From assembly GCF_034006335.1 (NCBI RefSeq), contig NZ_JAWDIQ010000003.1: DNA of 64,000 nucleotides; one strand, written 5' to 3'. The notes beneath the pieces are model-generated. The model worked only from the letters and a program-made list of their open reading frames with translations, was not told the DNA's origin and ran no database searches. A program made the translations under genes and the position numbers. Numbering within the stretch: position 1 is the stretch's first letter; the number at the start of each line of letters is the position of its first letter. The stretch comes from Paracerasibacillus soli. GTDB lineage: Bacteria > Bacillota > Bacilli > Bacillales > Amphibacillaceae. Of the stretch, positions 30,944 through 40,030 are shown piece after piece.

Positions 30944-31613
30944 TTATGAAAAGTGCTGTTTAAGATCAATAATATATTCATTTACAAATCTTGTTGCCTC
31001 TTCGGTATTTTTTTCGCGAATCGCCCCTAATAGTTCGTAATGTATTTCCTTTTTTAAGTCAATATGTCGTGCAATCATTACATCTCGGATGGATGCATAT
31101 AAAGAATCTGTCATATGTTCATACAGATCTTCCATCAACTGATTGTGCGCAGCCTTTATAATTGATTTATGAAATGTAATATCTGCGGAAATAAATTTTT
31201 CTATATCTCCCTTTTCGGCAGCGCATTGGCACTGATTGATGCAATCTTGTAAGACGTTCAAATCTGCGTCTGTTCGATGTCTAGCGGCTAACTCTGCCGC
31301 CTCGTTCTAGAGCTAGTCGTACTTCTAACGTATCTAACAAACTAGATTTTTTAATATGACGGTGTACAGCAGCCCCTAGAGCACTAGAAGATTGGACAAA
31401 TGTCCCACTGCCTTGTTTCGTTTCTAATAACCCAGCGTGGACTAATGCATGAATTGCTTCTCTTAATGTATTTCTGCTAACATCAAATTGTTTCATCAAC
31501 TCCATCTCAGGAGGAAGTTTATCTCCAACTCCCCAATGCTTGCTCTCGATGAGCTGTTCTATTTGCATCACAACTTGCTCTACTAACGATACCCGTTGTG
31601 CTTTTTTTAACAT
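30944..31613 (-). pseudogene. FadR-subfamily GntR transcriptional regulator, frame broken once
   Basis: An N-terminal winged helix (LPPEMELMKQFDVSRNTLREAIHALVHAGLLETKQGSG, shown here in part) is followed by an all-helical FCD ligand-binding domain (SADITFHKSIIKAAHNQL ... YELLGAIREKNTEEA), normal for FadR-type regulators of about 220 residues. The FCD metal-site residues (D, H and H pattern) are visible. The frame breaks near 31285: LALERGGRVSR should read LALERE-AAELAARHR. Located directly upstream of, and codirectional with, the MFS transporter gene, so local control is likely. Confidence 0.87.
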
Positions 31614-31759
31614 AATTTGCCTCCATTAAAAGTTGTAGGATGATTGGTCCACTCCGGTATGGTAACATAACTTTCATGTCCTGTCACCCCGTTGGCTTAT
31701 GTAGCAAAAAGATGCAAAGCTAGCTTTGCAATATTTGAATGTGTTTATACTAGAAAAAT

Positions 31760-31811
31760 AAAAAGTACCTAATTGCATACATTTTAGAAATGCTCAATCA
31801 GGTACTTTTTT
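31760..31811. terminator. Bidirectional terminator downstream of cueP
   Basis: AAAAAGTACCT (31760-31770) pairs with AGGTACTTTTT (31800-31810); the T-run lies on both strands. It immediately follows the cueP stop codon. Confidence 0.88.
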
Positions 31812-31813
31812 CA

Positions 31814-32356
31814 TTAACTTAATTGCATAGTTGTAATACAAGTAGCGTCATCTGCAAAAGTGGAAATCTCAGATTCTACGTTTTTTCCGTCATGGGTAAT
31901 TTTTACTTGATATGTTTTATCACGTGGTAACCATAAGTCGATAAAACCATTTTCAAGTGATTTCATTGTTTCATTGATAACAACATTTCCTTCCGTATCT
32001 TCAATATGAACATCAAATTCTTGTTCGACCATTTCCCCTTGGCATCCAGTTAAGCTATGGAAAGTACAAGGATGTGTTTCATTGACAAATGGTGCGATGG
32101 AAACAAAAAACTCATCATCTGGTAATTTATATACGGTTTCTTTATCCTGATCATCTGTTACAGAAAGTTCTGTTCCAGTAATCGAAGCGTTTTGTGCATC
32201 CAATTTACCTATACTGTAATCATGTACCATTTGTTTAATATCTGTCTCTTCTTGGGAGGTTTGTTCTTTTTCATTCGTATTATCTTTACTATTACAGCCG
32301 ACTAATACAATCGCAATGGTTACGATAACAGCCATCATTTTAAATGTAAACTTCAT
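31814..32356 (-). CDS. cueP: CueP-like copper-binding lipoprotein
   Basis: A 180-residue intact protein with a lipoprotein signal (IAIVLVGC). The body matches the CueP family closely: FVSIAPFVNETHPCTFHSLTGCQGE, then NGFIDLWLPRDKTYQV, HDGK and DDATCITTMQLS at the C-terminus. In Salmonella CueP is a periplasmic copper-storage and delivery protein whose three cysteines bind copper; the same three non-lipobox cysteines are present here. In a Gram-positive it would sit outside the membrane as a lipoprotein. GAGGTGA is 6 nt before the ATG. No copper ATPase or regulator is adjacent. Confidence 0.9.
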   Translation of the reverse strand: MKFTFKMMAVIVTIAIVLVGCNSKDNTNEKEQTSQEETDIKQMVHDYSIGKLDAQNASITGTELSVTDDQDKETVYKLPDDEFFVSIAPFVNETHPCTFHSLTGCQGEMVEQEFDVHIEDTEGNVVINETMKSLENGFIDLWLPRDKTYQVKITHDGKNVESEISTFADDATCITTMQLS

Positions 32357-32673
32357 TGATATTCACCTCATCATTAGTTATTGAATAGTATTATATCAGC
32401 TTTTTTTCTTGTGAGGTGGATTAGCTAGCAAATGACACAACTTATTCATTAATTTTTATAAAAGAGTAAGATTCTTAGTTCGTTGATATGCAATATATCT
32501 TGGTGTTGAACGTTATTTTTAATATATGAAGAGAGAACAGTTGATTTATGGGTAAAGAAAGTTAGGAAGTAGGACCTATTTACTTTCTCTATCTGTCACG
32601 TACTATTTAAATAAGGGAATAAAGCAAAACATTATCAATATACTTTGCATAATAGAAAAAAGCATAAATAAGG
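32357..32673. other. Divergent intergenic region between cueP and membrane protein
   Basis: Starts of both flanking genes face away from here, so it should hold two promoters. No copper-box or other operator was recognised. Confidence 0.4.
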
Positions 32674-33329
32674 ATGATGGATTTGATAATAGAGGAAATT
32701 TTTCCGATAATAATCGGTGCGGTTTTTATTACGGTCATGATGGTAGTTGGTTATATATTTAGTCGTATACCTGGAGCCAAGTATATATTGAAGTTATTTG
32801 TAGCAATATTATACGTGGTGAGGTTTCTATTTTACTTTGCTATACGTTTTATTATGTTTTTTATGGCGGGTTATTTTGCCTTTATTATCTTGTCATTTAC
32901 GGATAAGGCACCCCTCTATAACGGAGAAGTCCTTTCGGTTTTCTTCGGGGATAATAGTGAAGCAACCTTAAAGTTACTTGCATTGTATACTATTTTTAGT
33001 CTCGTAGCTCTATATGTGATCATTTATAGTTATGCATTCATTAAAGTTATCTTTAAAATTGGTAATGTATTTTTTGATGAGGAGATTATCCATCTACTCT
33101 TAATCGGTACGGTTATTTACATATTTCCATCACTTGTTCATGCGCTTATGCCAGAATTTGAAATATCAGATGGACAGCATATGTTTTTGCAGTTGTACCT
33201 CTTATGCTATACGTGCAGGGGCGTATTGACAAAGCGAAACGAGGGCCACGTGACTATCGCTATCAATCTGCAAAGGATCGATTTTATTTGGAGATAGCGG
33301 AACGGGCAGAGCGAAAAAAGGGATCGTAA
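32674..33329 (+). pseudogene. Polytopic membrane protein of unknown function, frame broken once
   Basis: Four to five hydrophobic helices (FPIIIGAVFITVMMVVGYIF, FVAILYVVRFLFYFAIRFIMFFMAG and others; sequence shown in part) followed by a charged cytoplasmic tail. The frame breaks at about 33187: the neighbouring frame continues AVVPLMLYVQGRIDKAKRG ... EIAERAERKKGS and stops at 33329, which makes better sense than the cysteine-rich tail of the uncorrected frame. No family recognised. About 218 residues after repair. Confidence 0.55.
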
Positions 33330-33590
33330 ATTCATTGGGTTGGCAGTAGGCAAATGTTTAGTACATTTGCCTACTTCACATGCTATTCATAAAATATACT
33401 TTGCATTCCGGCCTGCAGGGTATGTAACGCAAGGGCTTGGTCATCATGAACGGCAATGCATATTGAAGGACAATTATCACCTTCATGTTTTCTGCCAATT
33501 TGATATGTTTCACTTTAAATTGGGCTACATTTACGATAATCTTATTTTTATATACGTACGACAATATCAAACATCGTGGGGGAAACGTTA

Positions 33591-34806
33591 ATGAGGGAAA
33601 TCCAACAATTAAACATTGAAAAAGATTATGAAGCAATTTTTGCACTATCACAGTTTGCTTTTCAATATAAGTTATCAGAAAACGGAATTTGAGGAAAAGA
33701 AAGTAGAAGCGGAGCGACACATTATTTGGGGATGGATGGAAGGTGAGCAGCTTGCAGCAAAGACACATCTTATTCCGTTGTCTTGTTATATAAATGGGAA
33801 GCCTTTTGAAATGGGTGGTATTAGTGCCGTGGCGACCTGGCCGGAATATCGTAGGCAGGGGATGGTGAAACATCTTCTTTACCATGCACTTCAATATATG
33901 AAGCGGCATGGCCAAACTATTTCTTTCCTCCATCCATTTTCAGTGCCATTTTACCGGAAATATGGTTGGGAGCTTACTTTTACAAATTGGGAATTGTCCA
34001 TTCCGATGGAGCAGTTGAAACAGTCAGAGCCTGCAGTAGGCAATGTGCGAAGAATAGAAAAGGATATTCCGTTACTTCAATCACTATATACAAGGTTTGC
34101 TAAAAATTACACTGGTATGCTCGTGCGCGATGCGCAGTGGTGGAAACAACGTGTATTAAATGAGAAGTGGCAGATTGCGGTTAACTATGATTATGAAGGG
34201 AATGCGGATGGATATATTTTATATGAAGTAAAAAATGATGTGTTAACAGTAAAGGAAATGGTGTATAACACTGTTAATGGTTGGAAGTTGTTGCTTCAAT
34301 TTATTGCAAATCACGATTCCATGGCCAAAAAGGTAGAAATGACGGTACCTGAAAATAGTAACCTTACACTTTTACTAGACGAACCACGATTCGAACAAAA
34401 GATTGCCCCATATTTTATGGCAAGAGTAGTTGATGTATTAACATTCTTAGAACAATACCCATTTCAAGTTTGTAAGGAAGATGTCGTTATTTTGTTACAT
34501 GTTGAGGATCACTTTTTGCCAGAAAATAGTGGGATGTATCAATTGAGCCAACTGCATGGAGAAACGACTGTAACATTTGTTGAAAATCATAGTCATATCG
34601 ACGAGGTTGGTATTCACTGCACAATTCAGCAGTTCACATCGATGTTTTTAGGTTATAAAAGACCAATGGAGTTATATCAAATGAATCATATCCAAGGTAG
34701 GCAGCAGGATATAGCGTTACTTGAAAAGATCATTCCAAAACAGCAAACATACTTCCCAGGTTTTTTATTAATAGCGTCATTTGATGGGGTTACCTCCGTC
34801 AAATGA
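33591..34806 (+). pseudogene. Eis-like GNAT N-acetyltransferase, frame broken once near the start
   Basis: The real start is the ATG at 33591 (MREIQQLNIEKDYEAIFALSQ, GGGGGAAA upstream). Removing one A near 33681 joins YKLSE to TEFEEKKVEAERHIIWGW. The product of about 405 residues has the Eis layout: an N-terminal GNAT domain with the acetyl-CoA loop (VATWPEYRRQGMVKHLL), FLHPFSVPFYRKYGWE, a second GNAT-like domain and a C-terminal sterol-carrier-like domain (ending in KIIPKQQTYFPGFLL). Eis proteins acetylate aminoglycosides or protein lysines; the substrate here is unknown. Confidence 0.85.
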
Positions 34807-34817
34807 CGCTATTTTTT
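34770..34817. terminator. Terminator between the Eis-like gene and the MHYT-GGDEF-EAL gene
   Basis: A 15-bp perfect stem (AATAGCGTCATTTGA / TCAAATGACGCTATT) followed by TTTTT; the left arm lies inside the last codons of the acetyltransferase gene. It serves the plus strand and possibly the convergent gene too. Confidence 0.93.
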
Positions 34818-34828
34818 ATTGATATAGA

Positions 34829-36844
34829 TTAGATGAATGAAAGTGACATCTTATCTTTATTTGCAATCCACTTTTCAACTTGCTCAGCCCGCATTGGCTT
34901 TCCATAGAAGTAGCCCTGCATTACTTGACATCCTAGTTGCATGAGGTCATCTATATGTTCTTGATTTTCTACACCTTCGGCAATAACATCTAATTGGAGG
35001 TTTTCTGCCATTAAAACAATAGCGTTGATAATTGCACGTTTGCTTGGTGTATTTAAATTATTCGTAAACAAGCAATCTAATTTTAGGGCATCAATCGGAA
35101 TACGGTCTAGCAACCCGATTGAAGAATATCCAGTACCAAAGTCATCCATGGAAATTCGAACTCCTAAAGAACGAATGCTTTGCAGCTGGAATATAACGTC
35201 ATTAATGTCGTGTAGTACCATAGATTCTGTAATTTCCAATTCTAGTAAATGAGGATCCAAGTTTACCTTATTTAATATATCTTGTACCATTTCAGTTAAA
35301 CTTTCTAATTGAAAGAGTTTTATAGAGAGATTGACTGAAATCGGCTGAATAATACCTTGTTCCTGCCATGTTTTACATTGCTGGCAGGCGTTTTCTAGTA
35401 CCCATTTGGTTATGGGGATAATAAGCCCTGTCTCCTCCGTAATCGGTATAAATTCACCGGGGGATACGGTACCAAGCGTTGGATGCTCCCATCGTAATAA
35501 TGCTTCAAAACCATATAGGCGATTTTCTTTAACATGCCATTTTGGTTGATATACGATATAAAACTGGTCATTATCAAGTGCCATTTGGATATCTTTTTCC
35601 AACTCCATTTTTCTAACTTCTTGCTTACCCATTGCATCATTATAAATACAATATTGGTTTTTACCTAAACTCTTTGCTTTGTACATGGCGGTATCCGCTT
35701 CCTTTAGCAAGGTAGAACGACTAGAGTTCTTAATTAAGCCAATACTAATTCCAATACTACCGGTTACATATAATTCATTGCCATGGATGTGATAAACCTT
35801 TTTAATATTTCCTAAAAGTTGCTTTGCCAATTGTTCGGCCTTTTCCATACTACAATTTGTTATGATAAATAAGAACTCGTCGCCCCCAATTCGAAATGCT
35901 TGTTGAGCGGGGGTAATAAACTGTTGTATGCGGATTGCAACATCCTGAACGAGAAGGTCTCCAACATCATGTCCAAGTGTATCGTTAATCGCTTTAAATT
36001 GATCTAAATCCAAGAAAAGTACCCCAATCTTTTCATTACCAACATGTTTTTCAAAAAAGCGATTCATTTCATGACGGTTTGGTAGACCTGTTAGTGAATC
36101 GTGGAATGCCATCTTTTCAAACATATGTCTTTCAAAATATATAGCCCCCCATGAGACAAATAGAATAATAAACATCGTAATCGTCACACCATATAGTAAA
36201 AACAAGTCCATAGATTCAGCATGTCCCATCACAGCGCTGGAATCCATTTTAAAGCGTGCGGCTTTCAAACCTGTAAAGTGCATTCCGCAAATCGCACTAC
36301 CCATAATTACAGCGGATAACCATTTCAGCCAGCTAGCTGATGGTCGGCTACGAAACTGAAGAAATAAAAATAGGGCAGCATAAGAGGCGATAAATGCAAT
36401 CACAACAGATAGTAATAACAAAAATTTATCGTAGGTTAATTTAACAGGCATGATCATCGCTGCCATTCCAATATAATGCATCGCAACAATCCCACTAGCC
36501 ATTATTAAACCGCCTAATACTATTTTGATTCTGTTAATATTTTTAGGCATTGTAATATAAAATGCTATAAACGAGGAAACAACGCTAGCCAGCATAGAAA
36601 TTAATGTAAGTGATATATCATATTTCATAGGTACATGTAAGTGAAATGCGAGCATGCCAACAAAGTGCATGGACCAGACACCACTACCCATTACAATAGA
36701 ACCTGAAAATAACCAAAAGAACTTAGATTTTCCTTTGGCATAAGAAATCTTGGCCGTAATATTTAATGCGGCATAAGAAGCTAATATTGCAATCAAAATC
36801 GAAAGTGTAACAATATAATAATTGTAACTTCCTTCAATATACAT
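34829..36844 (-). CDS. Cyclic-di-GMP turnover protein, MHYT-GGDEF-EAL
   Basis: A 671-residue intact protein. The membrane part contains three MHYT-type repeats (MHFVGMLAFHLHVP, MHYIGMAAM, MHFTGLKAA) thought to sense a gas or copper. The GGDEF domain is intact (RIGGDEF), but the residues before it (TPAQQAF) do not form the RxxD product-inhibition site. The EAL domain keeps its signature (FEALLRWEHP), EITE, DDFGTGYSS and the loop to EGVE. Both cyclase and phosphodiesterase activities are therefore possible. It resembles B. subtilis YkoW without the PAS domain. The start at 36844 is preceded by GGGAG and by a structured leader. Confidence 0.92.
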   Translation of the reverse strand: MYIEGSYNYYIVTLSILIAILASYAALNITAKISYAKGKSKFFWLFSGSIVMGSGVWSMHFVGMLAFHLHVPMKYDISLTLISMLASVVSSFIAFYITMPKNINRIKIVLGGLIMASGIVAMHYIGMAAMIMPVKLTYDKFLLLLSVVIAFIASYAALFLFLQFRSRPSASWLKWLSAVIMGSAICGMHFTGLKAARFKMDSSAVMGHAESMDLFLLYGVTITMFIILFVSWGAIYFERHMFEKMAFHDSLTGLPNRHEMNRFFEKHVGNEKIGVLFLDLDQFKAINDTLGHDVGDLLVQDVAIRIQQFITPAQQAFRIGGDEFLFIITNCSMEKAEQLAKQLLGNIKKVYHIHGNELYVTGSIGISIGLIKNSSRSTLLKEADTAMYKAKSLGKNQYCIYNDAMGKQEVRKMELEKDIQMALDNDQFYIVYQPKWHVKENRLYGFEALLRWEHPTLGTVSPGEFIPITEETGLIIPITKWVLENACQQCKTWQEQGIIQPISVNLSIKLFQLESLTEMVQDILNKVNLDPHLLELEITESMVLHDINDVIFQLQSIRSLGVRISMDDFGTGYSSIGLLDRIPIDALKLDCLFTNNLNTPSKRAIINAIVLMAENLQLDVIAEGVENQEHIDDLMQLGCQVMQGYFYGKPMRAEQVEKWIANKDKMSLSFI

Positions 36845-37080
36845 GACTTACCACTCCCAAATTTAGTCCAATAAAAAAACCCGCCATAGGGGTAATTCTT
36901 CTAATCTAAAACCAATTATATTGCTAGAATCTCCGACTAAAAAGATTCATGTTAGGTTTAGTGAAAATGGTAAACATAAAGCTTTTAAAATGAGCCTTTT
37001 ATGCCGAAGACAAACATATTAAGGCTCAGCAATTTAATATTTATGAATATCGTTTTTCTATTGAATTATTATAGCATAGG
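36845..37080 (-). promoter_or_regulatory. Leader of the c-di-GMP gene with three hairpins and a terminator-like element
   Basis: On the minus strand, in transcription order: GAGCCTT / AAGGCTC (about 36985-37025), GAATCT / AGATTC (about 36920-36950), then ACCC / GGGT followed by T7 (about 36875-36895) just before the ribosome binding site. The last looks like a short terminator, so attenuation is possible. It does not match the c-di-GMP-I or -II aptamer consensus as I recall it. Confidence 0.35.
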
Positions 37081-37359
37081 TAAACGAAAAATGAATAGAG
37101 ATTCATATAAAAATATCCGGACTTACCTTGAACAAGCTCATGAATTTTTATTCTGAAATCTAGCATATTTAACTATTTCTATTAATATAATACATTAAGT
37201 TCCACCCAGTTTATGGTAAATGCCGTTTCAGTATCGCTATTAATCACGTACTTTGTAACAAGAGAAGACAAAAGGAAGTATCATTTCTATTTTTTAAAAG
37301 TAGAAAGAAGGTTAATTTGCTTCTCTTACAATGTTCTTGACCAAAAATTGAAAGAAAGG
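37081..37359. other. Intergenic region upstream of the amidase
   Basis: An open frame reads upstream to 37213, but the first 49 residues have no family resemblance and no ribosome binding site, so I treat this stretch as non-coding promoter region. Confidence 0.45.
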
Positions 37360-38129
37360 ATGAGAAAATTGGTAAAAGTTTTCATTGATCCAGGTCATGG
37401 GGGTCTGACCCGGAGCGGGGGGAATGGTCTGTTGGAGAAGGATTTGACGCTAAAAATCGGGCTAAAGATAAGAGATATCTTAAAGGCTGAGTATGAGGGT
37501 CATTCTATTAAACTGTCTCGGACAACAGATCAAACACTCTCCTTAAACGAAAGAACAAAGATGGCCAATAATTGGAATGCTAATATACTCGTTTCAGTGC
37601 ATATTAATTCAGGTGGTGGGACAGGATTTGAGTCATATATCTACAATGGCAACTTTTCAGGAAAGGCAGAAACAAACCGATTACGTGGAATTATTCATGA
37701 TGAAATTACAAAAGAGATAGACTTAAAAGATAGAGGAAAAAAGGAAGCAAATTTTCATATGGTCCGTGAATCTGCAATGCCAGCATTATTAACCGAAAAT
37801 GGCTTTGTTGATCATAAAGATGATGCAGCTAAATTGAAAACAGATTCTTATTTAACAAAGATTGCTAGGGGCATGCAGTTGGTTTAGCAAAAGCATTAGG
37901 CCTGAAAAAGAAAGCTGAGAAGAAGCAACAATATATTGAAATTGTAACGGACTCTTTATGGACGTACAATTCCCCTGATTGGGATGACAGGGCGGTTACC
38001 GTAAAAAGGGGAGAAGTGTTTACAGTAGTCAAGGATAAATTTGCAGTTGGAAATGGGCATATGTATCAAATTAAAAGTGGGTTATATATTACGGCAAATC
38101 CGAGCTATGTACGGGTTTATACGAAATAG
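37360..38129 (+). pseudogene. N-acetylmuramoyl-L-alanine amidase (Amidase_3) with C-terminal SH3-like domain, frame broken once
   Basis: Zn-dependent amidase that cleaves the bond between muramic acid and the stem peptide. Motifs: FIDPGHGG (His), EKDLTLKIG (Glu), VSVHINSG (His) and TENGFVDH (Glu). The start is ATG 37360 or TTG 37369 (AAAGGA upstream). The frame breaks at about 37872: one more G in GGGG gives ARGHAVGLAKALGLKKK and a C-terminal domain of about 70 residues (IVTDSLWTYNSPDWDDRAV ... PSYVRVYTK) resembling bacterial SH3 wall-binding domains. No signal peptide is seen, which is typical of phage-like or cytoplasmically stored amidases released by holins. Confidence 0.85.
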
Positions 38130-38198
38130 GGATTACAAAAAGGTAATGTGAATATATGTATTCTTTAGAGGTAGTAAGAGGCCAATGCCAATAAACTC

Positions 38199-38231
38199 CA
38201 AAAAGCGACCCTAGTTTGAAGGGTCGTTTGG
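38199..38231 (+). terminator. Terminator-like hairpin after the amidase
   Basis: CCAAA..CGACCC pairs with GGGTCG-TTTGG around a 9-nt loop; the tail ATTGTTTAC is only weakly T-rich. Confidence 0.55.
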
Positions 38232-38383
38232 ATTGTTTACGCTTATTATAAAGAGCCAGTTATGTAGTAAGTGAAGTTTGCTCATGTCTTGTGATTACAA
38301 TTATATTTCAATTGTTTAGTGTATACTATCATAAGTATAAGTTCATGTAAAGTTCAAAAAATTCAATTTGCTATAAGGGAAAT

Positions 38384-38438
38384 AAAAGCTGTCCTCGAGA
38401 CCAGTTGCGTTTGTGCAAATGGACTCTTTAGGACAGCC
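38384..38438 (-). terminator. Terminator after the Usp gene
   Basis: On the minus strand GGCTGTCCT and AGGACAGC close a long loop, followed by TTTTATTT. It begins 16 nt after the Usp stop codon. Confidence 0.75.
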
Positions 38439-38453
38439 TGTGTAGTGCAGTTA

Positions 38454-39128
38454 TTATTGTTTATAGTTTGGTGGAGTTTGAATTTGATCCGTTATTCTAT
38501 CATCTTCTACATGTACTTGATACGTTTTTCCGTCACGTACAAATTTAAATATGCCGTTATTAAAGTCCGTACCAATTTCTTTATAGAAAATACCTTCGTA
38601 GTGGTTATCGACTGAACTAGCAAAACTTAATCGATAATTATCACCATCTTTACGAAGATAGCCAAGAACTCCTTTTTCAAATGTTGTATCTTCCGCCCCT
38701 TTAATCGTTCTGTCAACGGAGACGATGTGAACGTCAATAAAGGTAATCTCACGAAGTAATGCATTCGCAAATGATCCCTTTGTTATTTCCTCCCATCTAT
38801 TCTGTGGGGTTTGCCCGATAATAATTTGCGTAATATTTAGATCGTAAGCTACTTCTGCAATCACTTTTGCAGAAGGCCGGCGTTCATTGTCGCGTAAAAA
38901 GAATGCTTCCACATCTAGTTCTTCTGCTAGCTCTTTCCAACGGTCGACATAACTTGATTTATCCGCATCAAATTTATCGTAAGGGAGCGGATCGACAGTT
39001 AATACGTATAAAGGACAGTCTAAAAGTGTAGCTAATTTATGCCCCCGTTTAATTAACCGTTCTCCATTCGGACCATAATATGCACAGACAAGAATGCTCT
39101 CATCCATACGGCCTTTTATTTTTCTCAC
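38454..39128 (-). CDS. Universal-stress-protein domain protein (KdpD-Usp-like)
   Basis: A 224-residue intact protein from a GTG at 39128 (GAGGGGA, 6 nt upstream). Residues 8-140 form a Usp domain close to the one inside KdpD sensor kinases: ILVCAYYGPNGERLIKRGHKLA and IIIGQTPQNRWEEITKGSFANALLRE followed by IDVHIV. The remaining 80 residues (GYLRKDGDNYRLSFASS ... DDRITDQIQTPP) are an unrecognised beta-rich domain. A stand-alone KdpD-Usp protein next to an Mrp cation antiporter operon suggests a role in ion or osmotic stress; this is inference. Confidence 0.8.
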   Translation of the reverse strand: MRKIKGRMDESILVCAYYGPNGERLIKRGHKLATLLDCPLYVLTVDPLPYDKFDADKSSYVDRWKELAEELDVEAFFLRDNERRPSAKVIAEVAYDLNITQIIIGQTPQNRWEEITKGSFANALLREITFIDVHIVSVDRTIKGAEDTTFEKGVLGYLRKDGDNYRLSFASSVDNHYEGIFYKEIGTDFNNGIFKFVRDGKTYQVHVEDDRITDQIQTPPNYKQ

Positions 39129-40030
39129 AGTGAATCCCCTCTCAAATTTTGATGAAAATAGATTACATGACTATCAATTTATACATGCACGGTAAAAATG
39201 CGCTAACAAAAAATAGAAGTAATCGATAATGTCGACCTTCCGCTCACACCGATAGGAATATACCGCTAACTGTTAGGTGTCCCGCAATTCTATCATGTTT
39301 ATAACAGAACGTAAACGGTGGGAGCATATCGTTAAAGATGCACGGTCTCTTGCGTTATTATATAATTATAGAGTATGCATATTATTATTTTCCATTGTAT
39401 TCAGAACAATTTATAACGTGTTTTTAAGTTTTTAAAGGACTTATGCTATGTATGAGGCAAATATATTGCCTTTTCGTACAGTCTGTATAGCTTCTAATTA
39501 TGCCCCCAAATTACATGTAAGTCAAGGGGTGTTCTAGCCTATTAGAATAAGGCTTATTTCTATATATGATATGGTGCATTATTTTGTTTAGGAACCATTT
39601 GCAATGTTGTTAAATAGAAGGATTCCCTCATTTCATATAGTCGCACGACAAAAATAAAGAATATTCAGTAATCGGGGAGTATACAGGTTCGTTTTGATTC
39701 ATCACATCCTTTATTATCCAAGACGCATTCCGCTTATCCGTCATTGTTCCTAAAAATAGTCTGAAATACTGTGAATCTACGAATAGGTGAATAAGTGATT
39801 TGAATCTATTTGAGGGAGATTTACGGGCTATGATTTCCTCACTTCAAGAATTCGGGAGGAAGTTAAGTATAATCATTGGGGACCAATAGCTAGTTAAATC
39901 CCAATTTGTTTTATGGACAGCCAGTAGCGGAAGCACGAAAAATCTACACTGAATGAAGTTTCACTTTATAGATTGGAATACCATACTAGGTAATTTGTTA
40001 TCAAACTAGACTTATACTTTGGGAGGTTTC
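39129..40030. other. Long intergenic region between usp and mrp operon
   Basis: About 900 bp without a frame that has a start, ribosome binding site and plausible protein. AT-rich. A degraded copy of the word CTGAATGAAGTTTCACTTTA lies at 39949-39968, shortly before the mrp start. The mrp promoter should be in the last few hundred bases. This may be decayed coding sequence, but I see no recognisable remnant. Confidence 0.45.

Noticed and set aside
33376..33933. Minus-strand 185-codon frame
   Set aside because: It lies antisense to the start of the Eis-like acetyltransferase and has no ribosome binding site.
37213..37359. Longer N-terminus of the amidase
   Set aside because: The first 49 residues do not align with the family, and the ribosome binding site AAAGGA supports a start at 37360-37369.
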